The translations under genes and the position numbers were made by a program. The notes beneath the pieces are model-generated. The model made no database searches and had not been told where the DNA came from. It worked only from the letters and a program-made list of their open reading frames with translations. 5,512 bases of DNA from Brevundimonas sp. (lineage in GTDB: Bacteria > Pseudomonadota > Alphaproteobacteria > Caulobacterales > Caulobacteraceae). The stretch spans positions 1 through 5,512 of the forward strand of contig JALAGW010000066.1 of NCBI GenBank assembly GCA_022712235.1. The letters are read 5' to 3'. This document shows, piece by piece, positions 1 to 5,106 of this stretch (its first letter is position 1; every line of letters starts with the position of its first letter).

Positions 1-417
1 CATCTGCGGCGCCTGCAGGAAGCCCAGAATCGGACGCAGCACCTGCTGCCCCACCGCCGTGCCGATGGCGCCCGGCGACGTCCCGATCACCGCCGTCGGC
101 TTGTTGGCGAAGCTGTTGGTCCCATAGGGCCGGCTGGCCCAGTCGATGGCGTTCTTCAGCCCGCCGGGGATCGAGCGATTATACTCCGGCGTCACGAACA
201 GGATGGCGTCCGAGCCCTTGATCGCCGCCTTGAAATCCGTCGCTGCGGCCGGATAGTCGGCGTCATAGTCGAAGGAATACATCGGCAGGTCCGCGAACGA
301 GATCTAGAGGAAATGCAGCTTCTCGAGCGCCAGCTAGAACAGCGCTTTAGCCAGCTTGCGGTTGATCGAACCTTTGGCCAGAGAACCAACGATATAGCCG
401 ACGTTATAGGTGGTCAT
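1..417 (-). pseudogene. NADPH-dependent FMN reductase (flavodoxin-like), 5' part, interrupted by two in-frame TAG codons; runs off the left edge
   Basis: Reading from ATG 417-415 to position 1 gives 139 codons matching the NADPH-dependent FMN reductase family (PF03358; YieF/ChrR-like soluble quinone or chromate reductases). The N-terminus has the FMN phosphate-binding loop, GSLAKGSINRKLA, about residues 11-23. Further on come DLPMYS (about 43-48), the flavin-site signature FVTPEYNRSIPGGLKNAIDW (about 74-93), ASRPYG and the SPGAIGTAVGQQ loop. All are in one frame. TAG codons interrupt it at codon 28 (plus 334-336) and codon 38 (plus 304-306), with normal family sequence on both sides. I see no frameshift. 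A restart at Met46 (plus 280-282) would lack the FMN-binding loop, so a functional product is unlikely without readthrough. TAG ends the flavoprotein gene at 3881, so TAG is not generally reassigned here. The 3' end lies outside the window. A sequencing error is possible, but two would be needed. Family assignment is firm; pseudogene status is probable. Confidence 0.82.
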
Positions 418-525
418 GACGCGCATCCCGCTGGGTGAGAACATGGCAAAGACGACGCCGACCGCCGTCCCCAGCCAAATGCCCGGCGAAACGGCGCGGT
501 TCCGCATCACCGACACCTATCAATC
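418..525. other. Upstream region of the FMN reductase; no convincing gene, one short hydrophobic reading frame
   Basis: The stretch between the FMN reductase ATG and the inverted repeat contains no recognisable promoter or strong ribosome binding site. On the minus strand the reductase frame stays open upstream to a GTG at 516-514, directly after a TAG at 519-517. It encodes about 33 extra residues including the hydrophobic run IWLGTAVGVVFAMF. This could be the relic of a small membrane-protein gene or chance. I keep the ATG at 417-415 as the reductase start because family similarity begins there (TYNVGYIVGSL). Confidence 0.35.
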
Positions 526-530
526 CGTCA

Positions 531-551
531 CCCTCGGGCTTGTCCCGAGGG
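531..551. repeat. REP-like palindromic unit, left copy (perfect 8-bp stem)
   Basis: CCCTCGGG at 531-538 is followed by the 5-nt loop CTTGT and CCCGAGGG at 544-551, a perfect GC-rich stem. From memory, units with this 'CTCGGG-CTTGT-CCCGAG' core are frequent between alphaproteobacterial genes. A count across the genome would confirm that it is a dispersed family. Confidence 0.75.
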
Positions 552-604
552 CCTATGGCAGGTTCAGGCGAGACTGAGACCGTTCAGCTCGTCGCCACGA
601 TAGG

Positions 605-625
605 CCCTCGGAACAAGCCCGAGGG
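605..625. repeat. REP-like palindromic unit, right copy in opposite orientation (7-bp stem)
   Basis: CCCTCGG at 605-611 pairs with CCGAGGG at 619-625 around a 7-nt loop. It is the reverse complement of the left copy except for A in place of G at 612, which opens the top base pair of the stem. It begins about 20 nt past the pncB stop codon, so it would be the first structure in the 3' end of that transcript. Confidence 0.7.
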
Positions 626-645
626 TGACGCCAACTGGAACGTCC

Positions 646-1956
646 TCAGACGGTGACCGCCTGCCGCCCTCGTCCCGCCTCGCCGAAGACGCGGATGTAG
701 CGCTCGATCTCTGCCCGGTCGCCGGTGGCCTTCTCGACATTGTCCGACAGCTTGACCGCCGAACGGCCGCCCGCCCGCGTCACCTTGCAGACCAGGGAAA
801 TCGGCGACAGCTCGGGCATGGTGGCGGGCGCGCAGTCGCGGAAGTCGTTGGTCAGATTGGTGCCCCAGCCGAAGCTGGTCCGCACTCGCCCCTTGAAGTG
901 GGCGTGGGTGGCCTCGATCGCATCCACGTCCATGCCGTCGGCGAAGACCAGCAGCCGCTTGCGCGGATCACATCCCTGGGCCTTCCACCAGTTCAGGATC
1001 TCCTCCCCGCCCTCGATCGGCGGCGCGGAATCCGGCCGGAAGCCCTTCCAGTCGGCCAGCCAGTCGGGCGCATCGGCCAGAAAGGCCCGCGTCCCGAAGG
1101 CGTCCGGCAGGGCTACCAGCAGATTGCCGTCATAGGTCGCGCGCCATTCCTCCAGCACCTGATAGGGTGCCGCACGCAGGGCCGCGTCGTCGTCCCCGGC
1201 CAGGGCCGCCAGCACCATCGGCAGCTCGTGCCCATTGGTGCCCACCGCCTCCAGGTCGTTGTTCATGGCCAGCAGGACGTTGGAGGTGCCGATGAAGGCG
1301 CTTCCCAGCCCCTCCTTCAACGCCTCCACGCACCAGCCCTGCCACAGGAAACCGTGCCGCCGCCGCGTGCCGAAGTCCGAGATCGCCAGGGGTTCCAATT
1401 TCCGCAGCCGCTCGACCTTGCCCCACAGCCTGGTCTTGGCCCGCGCATAGAGAACGTCCAGCTCGAACCGCCCCAGACGCCGCAGGGCGCGACGGCTGCG
1501 CAGCTCGTTCAGGATGGACAGGGCCGGGATCTCCCACAGGGTGACGTCGGCCCAGCCGCCCGAGAACTCCAGCCGGAACTGCCCGTCCTCGCCCCGCGAC
1601 AGGTCGTATTCGGGCAGGCGGTACTCCGCCAGCCAGGCCAGGAAGTCGGGACTGAAGATCGACTTCACCCCATAAAAGGTGTTGCCGCCCAGCCAGATCA
1701 GCTCGCGGTTCGAGAACCGCAGGGTCCGCGCATGATCCAGTTGCGCCCGCAGCTCCGCCTCGTCCACCTCCTCGGCCAGCCGCACGCTCGTCGTCCGGTT
1801 AATGACCGAAAACGTCACCGGCGTATCGCGATGCTTGCGCCAGATCAGCTGCAACATCAGCAGCTTGTAGAAGTCGGTGTCCAACAGGCTGCGGACGATG
1901 GGGTCCAGCCGCCAGCCGTGGTCATAGGCCCGCTTGGCCAGGTCGACGCTCGCCAT
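646..1956 (-). CDS. pncB: Nicotinate phosphoribosyltransferase
   Basis: Cytoplasmic enzyme of NAD salvage (Preiss-Handler route): it joins nicotinate to PRPP, driven by ATP hydrolysis, giving nicotinate mononucleotide. The 436-residue product has normal family length and is intact. Visible motifs in order: SLLDTDFYKLLM (about 23-34), the family N-terminal signature; SDFGTRRRHGF (193-203), the phosphoribosyl/nicotinate site; GTSN (223-226); GTNGHE (239-244), whose His243 is the probable counterpart of the phosphorylated histidine of characterised bacterial enzymes; DAFGT (285-289); DGMDVD (340-345); GWGTNLTND (363-371); and a C-terminal KVT...GRSAVKLSDN block (391-406). The ATG at 1956-1954 lies 2 bases after the antiporter stop. 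The sequence before it (AAGAGCGGG, somewhat distant) is a weak ribosome site, so translational coupling to the antiporter is likely. The gene ends in TGA, followed by the paired palindromes at 526-630. Assignment is very secure. Confidence 0.96.
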   Translation of the reverse strand: MASVDLAKRAYDHGWRLDPIVRSLLDTDFYKLLMLQLIWRKHRDTPVTFSVINRTTSVRLAEEVDEAELRAQLDHARTLRFSNRELIWLGGNTFYGVKSIFSPDFLAWLAEYRLPEYDLSRGEDGQFRLEFSGGWADVTLWEIPALSILNELRSRRALRRLGRFELDVLYARAKTRLWGKVERLRKLEPLAISDFGTRRRHGFLWQGWCVEALKEGLGSAFIGTSNVLLAMNNDLEAVGTNGHELPMVLAALAGDDDAALRAAPYQVLEEWRATYDGNLLVALPDAFGTRAFLADAPDWLADWKGFRPDSAPPIEGGEEILNWWKAQGCDPRKRLLVFADGMDVDAIEATHAHFKGRVRTSFGWGTNLTNDFRDCAPATMPELSPISLVCKVTRAGGRSAVKLSDNVEKATGDRAEIERYIRVFGEAGRGRQAVTV

Positions 1957-1958
1957 GC

Positions 1959-3821
1959 TCAGTCGGCCCGCTCTTCTTCGTTCAGGGGCGCGGGCGGCCC
2001 CGCCTCATCCTCGTTCAGCAGCCGCCCGGGACGGCTGGGCTTGATGTAGGGCTCGGGCTCCGGCGTCACGGCGTTGCCGCGCATCATCGACCGCCCGGCG
2101 GTCAGGCCGCCCGTGACCTGCAGGTCCAGGCGCGCCGCGTCGCGGCGGCGCACGTCGGCGATGGTCTCGGCCGCCTCGTCCTCGGAAACGCCCAGATCGA
2201 CCAGCACCGCCTCGCCGAACTTCAGCGCCGACTCGAAGGTCTCGCGGATATGATAGTCGACGCCCGCCTCGATCAGGCGCAGCGAATGCCCTCGGTCGAA
2301 GGCGCGCACGAACAGCTTCACCCCCGGAAATTCGGACTTGACCAGTTGCACGATCTTGTCCGCGGCCTCCGGCTTGTCGACGCAGACCAGCACCGCCTCG
2401 GCCTTGCCCGCGCCCGAGGCCCGCAGCGTGTCCAGACGCGTGCCGTCGCCGTAATAGACCTTGAAGCCGAAATTGCCGGCGGCCTGGATCATCTCCACGT
2501 CGTTCTCGATGATCGACACGTCCACGTCGCGCGCCAGCAGCGGCTGGGACACCACCTGGGCGAAACGGCCGAAGCCGATGATCAGCACCTGACCGCGCAG
2601 GCCCTCGGCCGAATCCACCCCCTCGGCGTCTTCCGGCGACAGACCCGCCTCCTTGGGCAGGAAGCGCTTCATCGCCAGGGTGGTCAGCGGCGTCAGCGCC
2701 ATGGACAGGATGACGATGGCCGTCAGCGCCGCGCTGGCCTGAGCGTCAATGACCCCGCTCGCCGCCGCCGCGCCATACAGGACAAAGGCGAACTCGCCGC
2801 CCTGCGCAAACAGGGCCGCCCGCTCGATCGCCTCATGATGGCGCGCCTTGAACAGCCGCGCCACGACATAGATGACCAGGGCCTTGACCAGCATGAAGGC
2901 GGCCAGACCCGCCACCACGACACGCCAGTCGGCGATCACCACCCCGATGTCCAGCGCCATGCCGACCGACAGGAAGAACAGGCCCAGCAAAATGGCGCGG
3001 AACGGCTCCACATCGGCCTCCAGCTGATGCCGGAAGGTCGAGTCCGACAGCAGCACCCCGGCCAGGAAGGCGCCCATGGCCATCGACAGGCCGACACCGT
3101 CCATGATCCAGGCCGTGCCCGCCACCACCAGCAGGGCGGCGGCCGTCATCACCTCGCGCCCGCCGTTACGGGCCAGGAAGCGGAACACCGGATTGATGGC
3201 GTAAACGCCCACGACCAGCACGCCGGCCAGAGCCGCCAGGGCCAGACCGATCGACTGCCACAGCGGCGTCGTGCTCTCGGCCGACTGCCCCATCGAGGCG
3301 CCCAGCAGGGCGACAATGGCCAGCAGGGGCACGATGGCCAGGTCCTCGAACAACAGGATGGACACAGCCCTCTGGCCGCTCGGCGTCGGCAGGTCGCCGC
3401 GCTCCTCCAGCATCTGCACGATAACGGCGGTCGAGGACATGACGAAGCCCATGGCCCCGACAAAGGCTGTCGGCGCCGCAACCCCCGCCGCCATGGCGAC
3501 CAGGGTCAGGGCCAGACCCGCCAGCCCGACCTGGGCCGCGCCCAGACCGAAGATCTCGTTCCTCATCCCCCACAGCCGCTTGGGCCGCATCTCCAGACCG
3601 ATGATGAACAGGAAGATGACCACGCCGAACTCGGCGACGTGCAGGATGGTCTCGGGCTCGCGGAACAGGGCCAGACCGAACGGCCCGATGGCCGCTCCCG
3701 CCGCCAGATAGCCCAGCACCGAGCCCAGCCCCAGCTTGCGGAAGACCGGCACCGCCACGACCCCCGCCGCCAGCAGAGCCGCCACATGGCCCAGATCCAA
3801 TCCCGTCGTCGCCTCGGCCAT
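1959..3821 (-). CDS. Kef-type monovalent cation:proton antiporter (CPA2 family) with C-terminal RCK/TrkA-N domain
   Basis: Inner-membrane potassium (or sodium)/proton antiporter, 620 residues, about the length of E. coli KefC. Residues 1 to about 385 form the Na/H-exchanger domain with roughly 12-13 hydrophobic segments. Family blocks are GLGSVLGYLAAGAAIGP (31-47), FLFIIGLEMRPKRLW (70-84), SSTAVIVQMLEERGD (129-143), LLFEDLAIVPLLA (156-168), GAFLAGVLLSDSTFRHQLE (250-268) and AQGGEFAFVLYG (339-350). HQLEADVEPF (265-274) matches the conserved cytoplasmic regulatory loop of Kef proteins. Residues about 408-545 are a Rossmann NAD-binding RCK domain: VLIIGFGRFAQVV (412-424), acidic IIENDVEMI (437-445), YYGDGTRLDTLRASGA (456-471) and RETFESAL (526-533). 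The tail from about 570 is proline- and acid-rich. A good ribosome site (AAGGG, 3828-3832) supports the ATG at 3821-3819. Kef-type is well supported. Glutathione gating is inferred, and the ion preference cannot be read from sequence. Confidence 0.93.
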   Translation of the reverse strand: MAEATTGLDLGHVAALLAAGVVAVPVFRKLGLGSVLGYLAAGAAIGPFGLALFREPETILHVAEFGVVIFLFIIGLEMRPKRLWGMRNEIFGLGAAQVGLAGLALTLVAMAAGVAAPTAFVGAMGFVMSSTAVIVQMLEERGDLPTPSGQRAVSILLFEDLAIVPLLAIVALLGASMGQSAESTTPLWQSIGLALAALAGVLVVGVYAINPVFRFLARNGGREVMTAAALLVVAGTAWIMDGVGLSMAMGAFLAGVLLSDSTFRHQLEADVEPFRAILLGLFFLSVGMALDIGVVIADWRVVVAGLAAFMLVKALVIYVVARLFKARHHEAIERAALFAQGGEFAFVLYGAAAASGVIDAQASAALTAIVILSMALTPLTTLAMKRFLPKEAGLSPEDAEGVDSAEGLRGQVLIIGFGRFAQVVSQPLLARDVDVSIIENDVEMIQAAGNFGFKVYYGDGTRLDTLRASGAGKAEAVLVCVDKPEAADKIVQLVKSEFPGVKLFVRAFDRGHSLRLIEAGVDYHIRETFESALKFGEAVLVDLGVSEDEAAETIADVRRRDAARLDLQVTGGLTAGRSMMRGNAVTPEPEPYIKPSRPGRLLNEDEAGPPAPLNEEERAD

Positions 3822-3827
3822 CGCTCA

Positions 3828-3832
3828 CCCTT
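3828..3832 (-). promoter_or_regulatory. Ribosome binding site of the antiporter gene
   Basis: On the minus strand AAGGG, within GAAGGGTG, lies 6 bases before the ATG at 3821-3819. This is a good match and spacing, and it fixes the antiporter start. Confidence 0.7.
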
Positions 3833-3841
3833 CAGTTTGAA

Positions 3842-3856
3842 CCCCCATTGTGGGGG
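3842..3856. terminator. Small GC-rich hairpin between flavoprotein and antiporter genes (possible attenuator or processing site)
   Basis: CCCCCA (3842-3847) and TGGGGG (3851-3856) form a 6-bp stem with a 3-nt loop in the 59-base gap between the flavoprotein stop and the antiporter start. On the minus-strand transcript it is followed by UUCAAAC rather than a U-run, so it is at best a weak terminator. It could equally lower expression of the antiporter relative to the flavoprotein or mark an mRNA processing point. Confidence 0.4.
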
Positions 3857-3880
3857 CGAAGCGTCGCGATGGCGAGGGCG

Positions 3881-4969
3881 CTATTTCGGACGCGGGCCTT
3901 CCAGCCCTTCGTCGGTGGACGACAGCCGTCCGTCACGGCGGGCGCGCATGGCCCGCGCCAGCTCCTCGGCGGCGATCCTCACCTCGGCCTGAATGTCCTG
4001 ATCCTTGTCGAGGGCGTCGTGGCTGGTCGCGTAAGGCTCAAAATAGCCGATGTAGCGGTCGATCTCGGCGTCCGGCCCCGCCGGGATCAGCTTCATCGAC
4101 TTCAGCCAGTCGGCCACCGACCGGCGCACGTTCTCGGCCCCCTCCACGTCGCCGTGCGCCACCACGGCGAATGTTCGCCCGGCCAGATGGCGCGGATAGG
4201 TCCAGCCCGCCAGCTCGACCGCCTTGGCCGTCTTCGGGTCCTTGCCGTGGGTCAGGGTCGGATCGGGATTGCCCCCGTCGGCGCAGACCAGCCGGTCGAT
4301 CATCAGCTTCAGCGAGCTGGAGGTCTGATACCAGTTGACGGGGGTGACGATGAAGACGCCGTGCGCCTCCACCCACATCGGATAGATGTCGTTCATCCAG
4401 TCGCGGACCTGCCCCAGCGAATAGTTGGGATAACAGCTGCACGGCCAGTGGCACAGCGCCGCCGCCGTCGAGAAGCAGGCCTTGCAAGGGTGGATCTCCC
4501 GCCCGTATTCCGACGCCAGCCGCGCCAGATCCAGCACCTGGGTCTCGATCCCCGCCGCCTTCAGCACTTCTTCGGCGATCATGGTCAGCCGCCAGCTCTT
4601 GGACATCTCGCCGGGACAGGTGTGCTCCGATCGCGACGAGCCGTTGATCAGCAGGGCGCGCAACGGCCCCCTGGCGTCGTCGTGCCGGGCCTGCGCCGCC
4701 TCGATCGCCGTCCGCGCCGCGATCCAGTCAACCGACAGATCATAGTCGGGATCGGCGTATCCGGGGCCGGCCTTGCGCGTCACCGGGCTCTTGCGGCCCT
4801 TGATGTAGCCGTCCCAGGCGACAGCCGCGACCTGATCCAGCGCCCCGCGCACCGCGTCAAAGGCCGGGTCCTGATAGGCGCTCAGGAACCGGGCGGTGAA
4901 ATCGTCCCGGCTCAGTTCCGGCGAAGGCATGCCCCGGCGCGGGTCTGGCGTCTTCACGGCGTCGGTCAT
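3881..4969 (-). CDS. Flavodoxin-fold NAD(P)H-dependent oxidoreductase (FMN reductase superfamily) with cysteine cluster and N-terminal extension
   Basis: Predicted cytoplasmic flavoprotein of 362 residues. The flavodoxin-like domain starts near residue 104: RALLINGSSRSEHTCPGEMS (104-123) is the beta1/FMN-phosphate loop, then VLDLARL (145-151), FIVTPVNWYQTSSSLKLMIDRL (206-227) as the flavin-ring loop and helix, and HLAGRTFAVVAHGD (261-274). A cysteine cluster sits between: C162, C165, C173, C177 and C179 (C-x2-C-x7-C-x3-C-x-C). Its position is comparable to the cluster of iron-sulfur flavoproteins (COG0655-like), though the spacing differs, so metal binding is a guess. Residues 1-100 have no motif I recognise. 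The electron acceptor is unknown; quinones are plausible. The ATG at 4969-4967 has a good ribosome site; Met14 is an alternative start. The gene ends in TAG at 3883-3881. It is first in a run with the Kef-type antiporter and pncB, where the position recalls KefF/KefC, and it has an EcfG-type promoter. Fold assignment is secure; substrate is not. Confidence 0.86.
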   Translation of the reverse strand: MTDAVKTPDPRRGMPSPELSRDDFTARFLSAYQDPAFDAVRGALDQVAAVAWDGYIKGRKSPVTRKAGPGYADPDYDLSVDWIAARTAIEAAQARHDDARGPLRALLINGSSRSEHTCPGEMSKSWRLTMIAEEVLKAAGIETQVLDLARLASEYGREIHPCKACFSTAAALCHWPCSCYPNYSLGQVRDWMNDIYPMWVEAHGVFIVTPVNWYQTSSSLKLMIDRLVCADGGNPDPTLTHGKDPKTAKAVELAGWTYPRHLAGRTFAVVAHGDVEGAENVRRSVADWLKSMKLIPAGPDAEIDRYIGYFEPYATSHDALDKDQDIQAEVRIAAEELARAMRARRDGRLSSTDEGLEGPRPK

Positions 4970-4976
4970 GGGCGGA

Positions 4977-4981
4977 TCTCC
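4977..4981 (-). promoter_or_regulatory. Ribosome binding site of the flavoprotein gene
   Basis: On the minus strand GGAGA ends 7 bases before the ATG at 4969-4967. It is a strong Shine-Dalgarno match and supports that start over the internal Met14. Confidence 0.7.
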
Positions 4982-4999
4982 GGCCTGCGATCACAGGCA

Positions 5000-5024
5000 A
5001 ACGAGCCGCCGCGACCGCCGTTCC
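5000..5024 (-). promoter_or_regulatory. EcfG/SigT-type general stress promoter for the flavoprotein-antiporter-pncB run
   Basis: Read on the minus strand, GGAAC (5024-5020) is followed by exactly 16 bases and then CGTT (5003-5000). This is a full match to the -35/-10 consensus described for the alphaproteobacterial general stress response sigma factor EcfG (SigT in Caulobacter). Transcription would start near 4993, giving a leader of about 25 bases that contains the ribosome site. Motif, strand, spacing and distance to the gene all agree. I see no clear housekeeping promoter alongside it. Confidence 0.65.
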
Positions 5025-5031
5025 TTGAGGC

Positions 5032-5043
5032 TTCCGATCGGAA
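5032..5043. repeat. 12-bp perfect palindrome in the divergent control region
   Basis: TTCCGATCGGAA is its own reverse complement. It lies between the two divergent promoter candidates and overlaps the GGAAC of the plus-strand one (5040-5044), so it could be an operator. It could also arise simply from two facing GGAA-type boxes. No known regulator site is recognised. Confidence 0.45.
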
Positions 5044-5064
5044 CCGGCGTCCCTCGCGCGGGTT
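5040..5064 (+). promoter_or_regulatory. Near-consensus EcfG-type promoter toward the CBS-domain gene
   Basis: GGAAC at 5040-5044 is followed by 16 bases and GGTT at 5061-5064, which differs from the EcfG -10 box CGTT at one position. Transcription would start near 5071, 36 bases before the CBS gene ATG. The element is also part of an inverted repeat (GGAACC 5040-5045 / GGTTCC 5061-5066), so the match could partly reflect that symmetry. Confidence 0.42.
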
Positions 5065-5066
5065 CC

Positions 5067-5074
5067 TGACGTCA
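5067..5074. other. 8-bp palindrome TGACGTCA upstream of the CBS gene
   Basis: A perfect palindrome near the predicted transcription start of the plus-strand gene. It is short enough to occur by chance; an operator role is only a possibility. Confidence 0.25.
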
Positions 5075-5094
5075 AGCCTGACAGATGGTCGGCC

Positions 5095-5100
5095 AGGGAG
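5095..5100 (+). promoter_or_regulatory. Ribosome binding site of the CBS-domain gene
   Basis: AGGGAG ends 6 bases before the ATG at 5107-5109. It is a good Shine-Dalgarno match and supports that start. Confidence 0.7.
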
Positions 5101-5106
5101 AGACCC

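Larger units (their letters stand above)
526..630. repeat. Long imperfect inverted repeat (two 31-nt arms, one mismatch, 43-nt spacer)
   Basis: The left arm at 526-556 and right arm at 600-630 are reverse complements over 31 positions. The single mismatch is G in the complement of the left arm against A at 612. Each arm holds its own palindrome, so the unit looks like a pair of REP-type elements in opposite orientation, similar in layout to a BIME. It lies between the pncB stop (646) and the FMN reductase start (417), both minus-strand genes. In pncB mRNA it could fold as one long stem or two hairpins, which might stabilise the 3' end or help stop transcription. There is no U-tract, so a classical intrinsic terminator is not supported. 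Confidence 0.85.

Noticed and set aside
1..417. Reassignment of TAG to an amino acid as explanation for the interrupted FMN reductase
   Set aside because: The flavoprotein gene in the same window ends in TAG at 3883-3881 at a sensible C-terminus, and pncB and the antiporter end in TGA. General recoding is not supported.
526..630. Inverted repeat as a standard rho-independent terminator of pncB
   Set aside because: The stems are strong, but no run of T follows on the transcribed strand. Palindrome pairs of this form fit a dispersed repeat better.
526..630. Inverted repeat as a CRISPR remnant or IS ends
   Set aside because: There are only two units in opposite orientation with a 43-nt spacer, no array periodicity, no obvious target-site duplication and no transposase.
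625..2049. 474-codon plus-strand open frame opposite pncB
   Set aside because: It covers the full length of pncB in antisense, has no family signature and begins inside the inverted repeat. It is a composition-driven shadow.
3166..3828. 220-codon minus-strand frame overlapping the antiporter 5' end
   Set aside because: It is a Gly/Arg-rich out-of-frame translation of the antiporter. The antiporter frame carries the conserved family blocks.
2250..3992. 580-codon plus-strand open frame opposite the antiporter
   Set aside because: It is antisense to a clearly recognisable Kef-type gene. Its product is low-complexity, rich in Gln, His, Arg, Gly and Asp with no domain, as expected of the complement of a GC-rich membrane-protein gene.
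5070..5075. Minus-strand TTGACG as a housekeeping -35 box
   Set aside because: No plausible -10 element is found at a suitable distance, and it is part of the TGACGTCA palindrome.
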